The translations under genes were made by a program, and so were the position numbers. From contig NZ_FMHW01000002.1 in NCBI RefSeq assembly GCF_900090325.1, positions 7,560,578 to 7,624,577 of the forward strand: a stretch of 64,000 nucleotides of DNA. Direction: 5' to 3'. Source of the DNA: Micromonospora pallida. Its GTDB lineage: Bacteria; Actinomycetota; Actinomycetes; Mycobacteriales; Micromonosporaceae. Position 1 is the stretch's first letter, and each line of letters opens with the position of its first letter. Under the pieces are notes generated by a model. That model was not told the origin of the DNA. It ran no database searches and saw only the letters and a list, made by a program, of their open reading frames with translations. Of this stretch, positions 52,945 through 62,149 are shown piece by piece.

Positions 52945-53459
52945 TGCTGACCACCACGATCCTCGCCGCCGCCCAGGAGCCGGAGCGGGGCTGGGGCGGA
53001 CCAATCGCTCTGTTCGCCGCGGTCGCCGCCTTCTACGTGATCATCTCCGTGCACCACCGTGTTCAGGAGGCCCGAGAGCGACGCGCGAACCCCTCCCCTA
53101 CCCCACCAGGCAGGCGGGGTGTCAGTGACACTACGCAGGCCAGGACGGTGTCTGACACCGCTGACACCGAGCGTGACACCGGCTGGTGGGGGCGGATCGC
53201 CACCATCGGCGGCAAGCGGGTCCGGGTCATCGAGGGCATCGTCGAGCACGTCGACGAGGCGGTCGACGTCGCCCTAGACGACGACGAGCCGGCCGAGGAC
53301 GAGGAGGAGGCGATCGAGGACGTGGTCGACCGCCTGGAGTACCGGGGCGTCGCCTACTCCGAGATCGTCGCCACGCTGATGGCGGACTTCAAGGTCAGCG
53401 AGGCGACCGCCAAGAGGAGGATCCGGGACGCACGCGCCGCCCGGGAGCAGGTGTCGTAG
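52944..53459 (+). CDS. Membrane-anchored acidic protein with C-terminal helix-turn-helix-like segment
   Basis: Protein of 171 residues. One N-terminal membrane helix (GPIALFAAVAAFYVIISVHHRV), a Ser/Thr/Asp-rich stretch with SDT repeats, a strongly acidic block (DDDEPAEDEEEAIEDVVD) and a C-terminal part (GVAYSEIVATLMADFKVSEATAKRRIRDARA) that looks like a small DNA-binding helix-turn-helix. Last gene before the terminator. Confidence 0.7.
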   Translation: MLTTTILAAAQEPERGWGGPIALFAAVAAFYVIISVHHRVQEARERRANPSPTPPGRRGVSDTTQARTVSDTADTERDTGWWGRIATIGGKRVRVIEGIVEHVDEAVDVALDDDEPAEDEEEAIEDVVDRLEYRGVAYSEIVATLMADFKVSEATAKRRIRDARAAREQVS

Positions 53460-53477
53460 CCAGCCCGGAGACGCGAG

Positions 53478-53510
53478 AGCGCCCCGCCACCTGACCGGTG
53501 GCGGGGCGCT
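53478..53510 (+). terminator. Strong terminator hairpin ending the element operon
   Basis: A perfect 14-base stem (AGCGCCCCGCCACC with its complement) around the loop TGACC, starting 18 bases after the last stop codon. Confidence 0.85.
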
Positions 53511-53543
53511 CGCTCATACCACGTCCCGCCCATGATCAGGCGG

Positions 53544-53571
53544 TTATCCACAGGACGCCCCGCTGTCCACA
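53544..53571. other. Two DnaA-box-like sequences
   Basis: A perfect TTATCCACA (53544-53552) and a near match CTGTCCACA (53563-53571), 19 bases apart in the same orientation, in a gene-free stretch. Two boxes are too few to call an origin. Confidence 0.4.
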
Positions 53572-53754
53572 GGCAGACCGGACCCGCTGGACGGACCGGC
53601 CCCCGCCCGGCACGCTCACCACGTCGACGCGGCCACTCCGATCGGCGCCGGCCACACCTGCGGGCGGTGGGGCGCCGAGAACAGCAGGCCACCGACGTCC
53701 GGGCCCGGACAGCAAAGTGCCCGTCCTGTTCGCTAAAGGCGGGGCTACTCACGT

Positions 53755-53805
53755 TAAAGTGAAGAGAAACTTGTTATTTGATCTTTAGCTATCCAGGTCA
53801 GGAAG
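53755..53805 (+). promoter_or_regulatory. Probable CRISPR leader
   Basis: The stretch from TAAAGTGAAGAG to the first repeat is far richer in A/T than anything nearby (TTGTTATTTGATCTTTAGC), ends CAGGTCAGGAAG and directly abuts the first repeat, as type I-E leaders do. Confidence 0.65.
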
Positions 53806-53895
53806 GTGTTCCCCGCACACGCGGGGTTGATCCGTTCGCGATCGGATTGCAGGTCGGGTCGAGACCGTGTTCTCCGCACACGCGGGGGTGATCCA
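53806..53895 (+). CRISPR. Minimal type I-E CRISPR array: two repeats, one spacer
   Basis: Repeat 1 (53806-53834) starts GTGTTCCCCGCACACGCGGG and repeat 2 (53867-53895) starts GTGTTCTCCGCACACGCGGG; they are 29 bases and differ at a few positions, the second being a degenerate terminal repeat. The spacer, 53835-53866, is 32 bases, giving the 61-base period usual for type I-E. The repeat resembles the GTGTTCCCCGC...GCGGGG family of actinobacteria. No cas gene is in the window. Confidence 0.8.
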
Positions 53896-53910
53896 CTCAC
53901 ACGACGAAAC

Positions 53911-53942
53911 GGCCCCGCTATTCCACCCGGGAGAGCGGGGCC
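53911..53942 (-). terminator. Hairpin ending the leftward gene at 53975
   Basis: A nine-base perfect stem (GGCCCCGCT with AGCGGGGCC) and a 14-base loop. On the minus strand it is followed by GTTTCG. It lies 33 bases beyond the stop of the leftward gene. Confidence 0.75.
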
Positions 53943-53974
53943 ATTGGCATTGGTCGGGCGGCTCCGAAGGGAAG

Positions 53975-54343
53975 TCAACGTCCCTCTGGGGAACTTCTCC
54001 GGCCACCAGCCGACGGCCGGCGACGCCTTGAGCTACGGCCGCCTGCTTTCGTGTCATCATCCTGCCGCTTGGCTGCGTTGTCGTTACGTGCCCTGAGAAT
54101 TGCTGTCACGCCCATCTTCAGCATGACGCCCACTGCCAGGAAGGGAGCGACCGTCGCCGGCACGGCTCCTGCTACCAGCGCCGCTAGCTCCTTCGCGCCC
54201 ACGGGATTCGTTTGGACGAACTCGGCAACGAAGCGGAGGTAGTAGTAGATGTACATGCAAGACAATGCGGTGACGGTCGCCAGCACCGCCAAGCCGAGAA
54301 CGAAGAGACGCCTACCTGTAGCGAAGTAGTTGTCGTACAGCAT
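53975..54343 (-). CDS. Hypothetical two-helix membrane protein
   Basis: Start ATG 54343 (MLYDNYFATGRRLFV) with GAAAGG seven bases upstream; an in-frame ATG at 54379 is an alternative. 122 residues: helix 1 LFVLGLAVLATVTALSCMYIYYYL, helix 2 LVAGAVPATVAPFLAVGVMLKMG, then a basic Arg/Ser-rich tail. The reading frame is intact, unlike the phage genes to its right. It has its own terminator. Could be a superinfection or lysis-related protein by position; not recognised. Confidence 0.6.
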   Translation of the reverse strand: MLYDNYFATGRRLFVLGLAVLATVTALSCMYIYYYLRFVAEFVQTNPVGAKELAALVAGAVPATVAPFLAVGVMLKMGVTAILRARNDNAAKRQDDDTKAGGRSSRRRRPSAGGRRSSPEGR

Positions 54344-54532
54344 CTTTTTGGGCCTTTCGCGGGTTCGGTGGGGGTACATGCAGAGTCGCCCTTTACCTGC
54401 CCGGCTGGGCCTTCTGCATACGCATGACCTTGCCGGACAACATGGGGGCAGCGCGTTGTCGGCAGGCACCAAACCGCACTAGAACCTTTGGAGAAAACCT
54501 ACAAAAGATCACTCCTCGGACATGACAAAACA

Positions 54533-54567
54533 CGGCCCCGCCCTCCCCATCACGGAGAGCGGGGCCG
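54533..54567 (-). terminator. Terminator of the leftward phage operon
   Basis: A nine-base perfect stem (CGGCCCCGC with GCGGGGCCG) and a 17-base loop. On the minus strand TGTTTTGTC follows, an intrinsic-terminator tail. It lies just after the holin-like gene and closely resembles the hairpin at 53911. Confidence 0.8.
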
Positions 54568-54589
54568 TTGATGTTGGTCGGTACGCCGG

Positions 54590-54831
54590 TCAGGGCTGGC
54601 CGAGGTCCGGACGCGGCGTGTGCCGCGCCAGGTACCCGCCGATCCCGCCGCCAGCGCCGGCACCAGCGGCGCAACGAAGATTTCGACGGTGTCCGGCAGG
54701 TCCGTGATCAGGGTCGTGTCCGTGGTGCCGTTGACGATGGCCAGGCCCGCCAGGGCGAGCAGGTACGACCATGCGGCCGACGCTTTCACCTTCTTCTCCA
54801 TCGGGGCCGGGGTAGAGCTGCGCTGCGTCAC
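54590..54831 (-). pseudogene. Holin-like small membrane protein, one frameshift
   Basis: GTG 54831 with GGAGGT upstream. The first frame reads MEKKVKASAAWSYLLALAG ... PDTVEIFVAPLVPALAAG and continues in another frame as GIGGYLARHTPRPDLGQP before TGA 54590. One missing base near 54650 explains this; repaired length would be 80 residues with two transmembrane helices. Position at the end of the lysis genes supports a holin or similar. Confidence 0.6.
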
Positions 54832-54890
54832 GGTGTACCTCCAGGTACGACGAGGCCCGGACCGCGCGGTCCGGGCAGGGGATGGTCAGG

Positions 54891-55134
54891 TCAGGGCGGG
54901 CAGCCGAGGGACGAGCGGAGCTCGCCGATTTCCTGGGCGATGCGCCGGCCCCGGTCCGTCTCCGGCGGCGGGCTGCGGTCCGACAGCAACGGTCAGCAGC
55001 TCACACCACCGGTGATCCGCCTCCTCCTGGGCGTGATGGGTGTACCAGATGCCTGTCCCCGCCACCGCCAGCGTGGACACGAGGATTGCGAGCAACGCGT
55101 ACCAGAGCGGTACCGGTCGTCGATGCGGGCTCAC
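54891..55134 (-). pseudogene. Small lysis-associated membrane protein, frameshifted
   Basis: GTG 55134 overlaps the region of the previous gene's end. It begins MSPHRRPVPLWYALLAILVSTLAVAG (one membrane helix), continues with THHAQEEADHRWCELLTVAVG, and after a lost base as RRIAQEIGELRSSLGCPP to TGA at 54891. It resembles small one-helix proteins found beside actinophage endolysins. Function not established. Confidence 0.5.
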
Positions 55135-55140
55135 CGGGGA

Positions 55141-55403
55141 TCACCCGCCGACGGCGCGGACGACGGCAACGGCGAGGGCGGCGGCGGCTCCGGCGAGCCC
55201 GGCGCGGACGACAATCCGGTGCCCTGGGTATACCCAGCCAGCCAGAGGCGCAGGACGCCCGGCCCGGCCATCAGTGCGGCGCTGACCAGCAGCGGAGGCC
55301 ATCCCGCCCCGGTCACCAGGGAGTGGGCGAACCTGCCACCCCGGCGACGAGACAGGTGATGTCCCGCAGCCACGGCACGCGCGTTTGCTGTGGCGTCACT
55401 CAC
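55141..55403 (-). pseudogene. Small membrane protein after the endolysin, frameshifted
   Basis: GTG 55403 lies inside the endolysin's end. It reads MSDATANARAVAAGHHL, then a hydrophobic part GWPPLLVSAALMAGPG, and after one lost base near GGATT continues with VVRAGLAGAAAALAVAVVRAVGG to TGA 55141. Two transmembrane helices result, fitting a phage holin candidate. Confidence 0.5.
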
Positions 55404-56325
55404 GTGCCTGGCCCTGGCCGGCGGTGGCGAGCAACTCGCCCATCCGTCGGAGCACCTCCGTGGCGTCGAGGGTGCCGTCCTGGCCCTGCTCGACGAGCGC
55501 GCGCAGCTCGGCGTCGCGGCGGCCTCGGTTGCTGCCTGCTCGGCGAGCTGCCGGCGCGTCTGCTCGCCCTGCGCCTGGATCGCCTCGAGCACCTTCGCCT
55601 GGCTGCCGCCGGTCACCGCGGCAAAGGATCGCCTCTTCGCGAACCCGCGCGTCCGCCAGCTCAGCCAGGACCGAGTTCCGGGTCTGGAGAACGTAGTAGT
55701 TGGTGCTCGACAGCACGCCGGCCACGGTGGTGGTGGGTGAGCTGTATGCCACGCCCTTGCCTGTGACCAGCTTTGATCGGGTCGGTCAGTTCCATCTCAT
55801 CTCCGTTCATGGCGCGCTTGACCTGTCCAGCAGGTGGTCCCAGGGGAAGTTGGGACGGGGTCGGTGTGGCTGGTGCCGCCCCAGGCCAGCCGCATGTCGT
55901 TGTGCCCGTAGAAGGCCCGTACCTTGGGGTTGGCCTTCATTTCGGCCACGGTGGCCCGGCGGGGTGCGATGTCGTACTCCCGGCAGACCACCGCAGCACC
56001 TCGGCCAGGCGGTCCCACGCCACGTTGGCCAGCCACCACTGCCGGCTGGCCGACACCCGGCCAGTGATCTCCACCGAGATGCCGTTCTCGTTGCCGGTGC
56101 TCGACCCGGCATGGCCGGCGCCGCGACCGGGTGTCCAGCGACTGGACGACCGAGTCCCCGTCGACGTAGAAGGCGAGCCGACACCGTCGGTGCGGCGGGT
56201 GGCGTAGGACGCCTCCGCTCGGCCGTGGCGGTGTTGTCGGTGGCGTGATCGCGATGCCGAACTTCTGACCGTCGCGGTCGTCGTAGGCATTGCGCCCCTG
56301 CTTGAAGGGGATTCTGGACCTTCAC
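55396..56325 (-). pseudogene. Phage endolysin: N-acetylmuramoyl-L-alanine amidase (PGRP/Amidase_2), several frameshifts
   Basis: GTG 56325 overlaps the previous stop (GTGA). Pieces in successive frames give MKVQNPL, QGRNAYDDRDGQKFGIAI, a HATDNTATAE zinc-site region, FYVDGDSVVQSLDTRSR, TGNENGISVEITGRVSASRQ, WLANVAWDRLAEVLRW, VCREYDIAPRR, FYGHNDMRLAWGG and DPGPNFPWDHLL, the classic Amidase_2 pattern. A C-terminal helical stretch (AKVLEAIQAQGEQTRRQLAEQ, then DAELRALVEQGQDGTLDATEV) ends at TGA 55396. It cleaves peptidoglycan at the muramoyl-alanine bond. Confidence 0.75.
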
Positions 56326-56554
56326 GGCGTCTCCAGCGGGTGCAGGATCGCGATTTCCAACAGTTTCGGTGCAGTGGCGCGTCGAGCAGGCTGATGTCCC
56401 ATCCGGCGTCGATCCAGCCCTCGGGATGCCGAGCTCGGCCCGGATGCGGTCCAGGTGCTGCTCGACAACGGGTTCGGGTCGACGGCGATGCCATCTCGTA
56501 CAGGTGGATCTCGTCGCCGGTGGGCGTCCTGATCCGCAGGTACCACATGGTCAT
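56322..56554 (-). pseudogene. Small phage protein upstream of the endolysin, frameshifted
   Basis: Begins MTMWYLRIRTPTGDEIHLYE at ATG 56554 (or ATG 56584) and ends LLEIAILHPLETP at TGA 56322, with pieces EGWIDAGWDISLLDAPLHRN in between. About 77 residues after repair. Short conserved proteins of this size sit between minor tail and lysis genes of actinophages. Role unknown. Confidence 0.5.
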
Positions 56555-56580
56555 GACGCACCATCCGATCCCAGTGACGC

Positions 56581-57100
56581 TCATCGCCGGCTGGTGTCGG
56601 CGGTGACCGCCGTTCGAGCGCTGCACCGGAGTCCTGCATCGCGTACAACTCAACGTAATCACCGATGTCGAGGTATATGAGCGTCGTGCGGCCACCACCG
56701 AGTTCACGTTGGCTCCGGCGGTGGACTGGATCAACACCTCGTACCGAGGACGCTGGAGCCGTTGACCGCCCAGCGCACGCCGCGCCTGCCCGTCGTGTTG
56801 TTGGCCCAGCTAATGCCGCCCCGCACAGATACAGGCCCGGTAGCGAGCGGTATATCTGCTGGTGCTGCTCGACGTCGAGTGCCCGCCAATCCCGTCCAGA
56901 TCGTATCGAAGTCCTCGACGCCGAACAGCACCGCCGTCCACGTGCCGGACGTGAACGACTGAGTGACGGACTGCCGCACTTTCGCCGCTGGCTTCCGCAT
57001 CAAAAAACGCAACGGATCGCGGACGTACGCGTTCAATTCGTACTGTTGAGCGCGTCGATGCCGTTGGCCCACGCGGGTTTGGTTTCGGGTACGACGGCAC
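56581..57100 (-). pseudogene. Phage minor tail protein, frameshifted
   Basis: GTG 57100 behind AAAGGAG. Reads MPSYPKPAWANGIDAL, then ELNAYVRDPLRFLMRKPAAK and VRQSVTQSFTSGTWTAVLFG, then GGISWANNTTGRRGVRWAVNG and YEVLIQSTAGANVNSVVAARR, which recall the C1q/trimeric jelly-roll part of actinophage minor tail proteins. Ends at TGA 56581. About 175 residues after repair. Confidence 0.6.
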
Positions 57101-57111
57101 GGTGTCTCCTT

Positions 57112-59025
57112 TCAGTAGCGACGATCGCGGATTCGCCACCATGTCGCCGACGACCGGGCAGGCCGTGGTACGCCCGGCGACGGCCCAGCAGCGGCGACGT
57201 GTTGAACTCGATGACCCGCACCCGGCCGGGGCCGATGGTGTGCCGGATGCCCTGCACGATCAGGTGCGGCACGTCTCCGGGCTCCCCGGCGCATGCCGGT
57301 CAGCTCGATCCGGTCACCCACCCGCAGCGACAGCAGTTGCTGCCGCTCGGCGACGGTCCGCCGCAGCATGTTGATCCGGATCGACGGGCACCGTGTCCGC
57401 GCTCCCCGTGCGCGGCCAGCGCCCAGGACGCGAGGTTGGCGGCGTCGTCGGCGATCGCGCTGGACAGCTCGTACGGCTGCCCGGTGACCCCGTACCGCGC
57501 TGCCCGGACCGGTCAGACCGGCGCACGCTTCCCCCGCCGGCGATGGTCACGGTCACGTCGGTAACCGGCCGGTCAGGCCGGTACCGAAGGTGCCGCCGGC
57601 TGATCCACCCCACGGGATGGCCAGCGCGACCGGCTGTTGTACCGCTGGACGCGGGGGATCAGGGTGATCCGGCCGTCCCGGCGGTGATCAGGGTGTCCTG
57701 GCCGCCCTGGGCGGCGGTCTTCAGCGCGGCTGCGGGGCTCACTCCGCCAGCCGGCCCGCTGTAGCGGGTGCTCGCTGCGGCCGGGCGTCCACCTCGGACG
57801 CGGGGATGCCCGCGTACCCAGCCAGGTGACCACCGCTCGGCCACCGTCTGCCGTTCCAGGCCCCGGTAGCCGTGGGCGTGCTGGGCCAGGTGGTCCGCCC
57901 GGGTCATCGTGGTCGCGTCCGGGCCTACCGCACCTGCACGTGGGCCAGCGCGCCAGACCAGCCGGTCCCGATCTCAAGGAGGGTGTACGACTGCGCGCCC
58001 GGGGTGGTGAAGGTCTGCGACGCGGTCGCGTCCGCGCCGACCCACAGTTCGTGCAAGCCGGTCGCCAGGTTGAAGCGGGCGGTGACCAGCCTCCACAGGT
58101 CGAATCGTACGGCGGCCGACGTCCGATCGGCGACGACGCTGCCGACGCCCGGGTCCACGGTGCTGCCCGCGTAGAACAGGTCCGGCCGACATGCTGATCT
58201 GTCGGCGGTAATCCGCAGGACGTGGCCCGTTGTTCCGCGCAGCTGACCAGGAATCCGGCGGGTTCCTCGGACGTGGGAGCCATCTCGTACTCGCCCAGCC
58301 GCGCCCACACCGACACGGCGATGGTGTCCGTTGCCGACACCGTCAGTGGCAGCGCGCCACGAGGTCGCGTCGGCGAAGGCCGAGAGCCGTCGACATCCCC
58401 GACCGCTCCACCTGGCGTACCGCTGGTCGTCACCCGGCGGCCTTCCGTGTCTGCTGCCGGAGCAGTCGTCCGGATCCGCGAGCACCTGGGCGCTGGACCA
58501 GCCGAACGGGACCCGCTCCGTGGTGTGCCGGTGGGATGGACAGGTACGGCATCCGAGGCTATCCGACAACGGGAACCACTCGACGAGCTGCCTCCGTGCG
58601 CCCGGATGTGCTCGGCGAGGGTGCCCTCGAAGGCCGGCGCCGACTCCAGCGGCCCAGCCGATCCACCGCCGTCACCCGCACCGGCTGCGAGCTGCGCGAA
58701 TCCACGATCGGCATGTCCGGGATCTCGAGTAGCCGTGCCGAGGAGATACTCCACCCGCCGACCGTCTCGCGATCTGCACCGCCGGCCTTGCTCCACCGCC
58801 GTAGTACGGGCTGGCCGATTCCTCGGCGTGAACAGTTGTCGCCGTTCTTCAGCGCCCAGCCCATCTCGGTGGCCTGATTCCGCAGTCTCGTCCTGCGGCC
58901 GATCGTGACCTCACGGCCTGGCCGCCGTCGCCGTAGTGCACCCGGTCCGTGATGTCCGTGTAGACCAGGCCGGATCGTCCGGTCATGTCCAGGCCCACGC
59001 GCACGCTGATAGTCGGGTCCGCCAC
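57112..59025 (-). pseudogene. Phage minor tail protein (tail tip), LamG-like, many frameshifts
   Basis: GTG 59025 behind GGAGGGG. Opens MADPTISVRVGLDMTGRSG, VYTDITDRVHYGDGG, then VTIGRRTRLRNQATEMGWAL, typical of actinophage distal/minor tail proteins. Mid-part FDLWRLVTARFNLATGLHEL and YTLLEIGTGWSGALAHVQVR looks LamG-like. Near the end are LRVGDRIELTG and IGPGRVRVIEFNTSPL. Stop TGA 57112. At about 1.9 kb it would encode some 640 residues if repaired. Confidence 0.65.
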
Positions 59026-59037
59026 TGCCCCTCCGCG

Positions 59038-60931
59038 CTACGTCGTCGTGCTCATGCCCAGGTAGCGGCCACCGACTGCCACGCAGTGATGCGGCGTCGA
59101 TCAGCTCGTCTTGATCTGCCGGCCGTCGGGGTGGCGACGATGAGCCGCAGCACCCGATACGGCGGTCGCCCGCCGCCGTCGGCGAGCGGCTGACGGTCCC
59201 CGCGGCCGAGGTGCACCAGCTCCGGACCGCGCTCACCACCACGGCCGTGCCGGCGCGCAGATGTGACCGCCTCAGCGAGTACGGATGTTCGGGTGGAGAG
59301 GGTGACACTGGGATGCCATGCCCAGCACCGACCCGCCACGAGGGTCAGGCTGAAGTTGTTCCACTTGCCGATCATCCAGTTCAGGGCGCTGCGGAATGCA
59401 TCTTGATCCCATCGAACATGCCGCGCGCCTTCGCTCGATCCGGCCCGGTAGCCACTGAGGAAGTGACGACCTGATCGAACTTGTCGGTGATCAGCCCAGG
59501 CGGATTCACCCGTCAACGATGCCGTTCCACAGTCCGGCGAAGAACCTGCCCACCCGGTCCAGAAGCGGAGAAGACGGCCCACAGGTTTGGAAGGCGCGAC
59601 CAGGAAGTCCCACACGGCCAGTGCGCGCTCTGATGATCTCCCAGGCCCCGATCCAGAAGTTCCGGAAGCCTCGAATTTCATCACAGGCCGACGACAGGCG
59701 ATAAGCCGATGACGGCCAGGATGATCAGGCCGACGGTTGAGCATCATGGCGACGTTGAGTGCGATCTGAGCGGCGGCCCAGAGCTTGGTGCCGAGCACGA
59801 CAGGCCGATGATGCCGGCGAGGATGCCGAGCCCAGTCGCCACGGACCCACCAGCCGGAGTTGCGCTGCAACCAGCCGAAGGTCTTCTCGATCATCGGATG
59901 GCTCGCAAGCTTCTCGACCAAGGCACTCTGGGCTTGCCTTTGAACGCCTCAGCTTCTGCGAGCGCTCTGCTCGAGGCTTGGCCGCCTTGTCGGCAGCCCG
60001 GCGACATCACCAGCCCGTCCCCGCGACTTCATGTGCGAAGAACTCGGGATGTCCTGGACGTTCAGGTCCTCGAGCGGGTGCCGAACAGGCGATGGCGGTG
60101 TTGCTTGCGCCGTCGATCCTTGATCGACAGCAGCCCGGACACGATCTTCTGGAAGCGGCCTGCGCGTATCGCCGCCCTTCAGGATCTGGTTGGACATGGT
60201 CTCGGCGTCCAGGCCGATCGCCTTGTACGCCCGACGGAATGGCCGACATGTCGGTCGCCCGGAGCGTGAACTCCTTGATCGCGTCCCGCCTTGTCGATGC
60301 CGTACTTGCCCTTGGAGCTGGCTTCCACCAGCAGCGCGAACGCCTGCGACCCGTCGAAGCCGAGGTGCGAAAGAACTGGCCGTACTCGTCCCAGCCTCGA
60401 GGAAGTCCTCCGGAGGCAGCCGGCACCTTCCCGCTGGCGACGGTGATCAGGTCCAGTGCCTGGGTGGCGTTGTCGGCCAGCCCGGACCCGATCAGCGTGG
60501 ACACTACTGCGTGGCCTCGGCCACGTCGGTGCCCACGCGGTGGCGTACGCCTGCACCTTGACCGTGAGGTCCTCGATCGCCTTCGCATCGCCCTCGGGTA
60601 CGAGCTTCGCGGACGCCACGCCTGCACGGCCTGCATCGCCTCGGCGCCGACTCGCCGAAGCCTCGCCGTAGACGTTGCCGGCGACCTCGCCGAGCTGCTT
60701 GGCAGGCCGGGTCACCGACCTGCGCGGCCAGCCTCGCCCTGGCCTTGTCCAGTTCCAGGCCCTGGAGGAGCCGGCACCGATGCCGGCGGCGAGGCCGCGC
60801 CGATGAGCGGGCCCTGCTGGCGGATCGACTCACCGGCCTGCTGGAGCTTCTGCTTGGCGGACTTGATGCCACGGTCGAGGGCGTGTCGTCAGCGCGCAGG
60901 TACGCGACCAGCTCACCAGCTTGAGCGCCAC
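59038..60931 (-). pseudogene. Phage tail tape measure protein, many frameshifts
   Basis: GTG 60931 preceded by GGAGGTGATCTC. Pieces: MALKLGELVAYLRADDTPLDR, GIKSAKQKLQQAGESIRQQG, VQAYATAVGTDVAEATQ, LIGSGLADNATQALDLITVA, WDEYGQFF, FDGSQAFALLVEASSKGKYG, then membrane-like LGTKLWAAAQIALNVAMMLN and the C-terminal VGERGPELVHLG common in tape measures. Ends YLGMSTTT, TAG 59038. Only about 630 residues, short for a tape measure, so the tail may be short or sequence may be missing. Confidence 0.75.
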
Positions 60932-61018
60932 GAGATCACCTCCACTGTCGGATCAAGGACCGTTCGGGCCGTCACCGGCGGTACCGTGCGCGGTTGTCCA
61001 CCCGTCACAGGAGCATGA

Positions 61019-61436
61019 GTGAGAGCACGGCACGTAGCGGTCGCCGTCGTTGCGGCGATCGCGTTGGCGGCTGCGGTAGCAGCGAGGAGACCCGGAGGCG
61101 ACTCCAACCACGCCGGCGCGATCAGCTCCGAGGCGGTCGAGAAGGCGCTGGAGGCTGCCGGCATCCCGCCGAAGCCGGACCAGAAGACCGCTGACGCCTA
61201 CCTGGCCGCGCTACGGAAGATCGACCCGGACATCGTCGGAGACAAGGACCCAGACCGGATCATCGACCGGGCCGGGACCAGTGCCGCACCATCAAGGACT
61301 GGCCGAACGACGAAGCCAAGGTGATCATGTTCGCCAACACGCGGTTCACCTCACCGGACCAGCCGAACGGGTTCGGCGAGGCGAAGGCGAAGAAGATCAA
61401 CGAGGTGGTGCGTAAGCACCTCTGTCCAGCTACTGA
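61019..61436 (+). pseudogene. Lipoprotein gene of opposite strand inside the tail operon (moron-like), frameshifted
   Basis: GTG 61019 with AGGAG five bases upstream. After restoring about five lost bases it reads MRARHVAVAVVAAIALAACG (lipobox LAAC), a SSEETPEATPTTPA linker, then ISSEAVEKALEAAGIPPKPD, TADAYLAALRKIDPDIVGDK, and IKDWPNDEAKVIMFANTRF with an end EVVRKHLCPSY. The mature part resembles DUF732-like small secreted proteins. It is the only plus-strand gene in the phage block and overlaps the chaperone gene's 3' end by a few bases. Confidence 0.65.
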
Positions 61437-62149
61437 CCGGCGTCTCGGGACGGGCGCGAACGCCCGTGCAGCCGGGTGTCCGCCGCCAGCAGACCGGAGA
61501 TCCGGACGTCGAGCCACCGCCAGGATCGGGTCCGCAACAGGGCTCGGTCCTCGACGTCAACGCCGTATACGTCGTGCAGGTCAGCCTCGACGAGCGCCCA
61601 CCGGCTCAGGATGTCCGCCCACGAGACCCGGTCCGCGTCCTGCTCCTGCCGGACCTCTTCCGGGTAGTCGTACCACTCGTAGAGGCCGCTGGCGGCGTCG
61701 CGGCGGCCCGTCCGTACGGTCTTCCGGCCACTGGCCGGCGCTCCTGACGGTTCGCCGGCCCGGTGCTTCCGGGCGGCCACCGGACGTCCAGTACCGCTGC
61801 GCCGCCTCCTCGCCCGCGATGATCCACAGGTAGGCAGTCGCCCGCAGAACTGGATGTACGGGTCCGGCACCCGGTCGGCCACCATCTGCTGGTAGACGTC
61901 GCCCAGGACCCGCTCCTGCAAGGTGATGTTCCTCCGCCGGCAGCTCGGGGAGCGCCTCGACCGCAGCGACCGCGGCCTGAATCTCGTCGGTGCCAGTGGC
62001 GGCGTTGACTTCCCGGCGACGGCGGCGACGCGGCGGCACCACAGTCCCAGCTCTGCCGACGGCAGCGGCAAGGTGTACTCCTTGCCGCGTACCGTCAGCG
62101 TCAACCCGGGTGACCAGTAGTCGTCCAGGTCGCCGAACTTCGCACCCAT
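61430..62149 (-). pseudogene. Phage tail assembly chaperone pair, frameshifted
   Basis: ATG 62149 overlaps the major tail protein stop (TGATG). Reads MGAKFGDLDDYWSPGLTLTV, then GKEYTLPLPSAELGLWCRR; after a lost G, EVNAATGTDEIQAAVAAVEA, LQERVLGDVYQQMVADRVPD and AYLWIIAGEEAAQRYW, then a second part GLYEWYDYPEEVRQEQDADR and WADILSRWALVEADLHDVYG to TAG 61430. Siphophages make these two proteins by programmed frameshift; that natural slip cannot be told here from the surrounding base losses. Confidence 0.7.

Noticed and set aside
53544..53571. Chromosomal origin oriC
   Set aside because: Only two box-like sites, no dnaA or dnaN genes, and the location is within mobile DNA.
53835..53866. Self-targeting: spacer matching the phage genes in this window
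   Set aside because: I saw no matching stretch by eye on either strand, but this was not a computed search, so it is left unclaimed.
61430..62149. All frame changes in the phage block as programmed frameshifts
   Set aside because: Only the tail chaperone pair is known for a programmed slip. Frame changes here occur in nearly every gene and at ordinary doublets without slippery heptamers.
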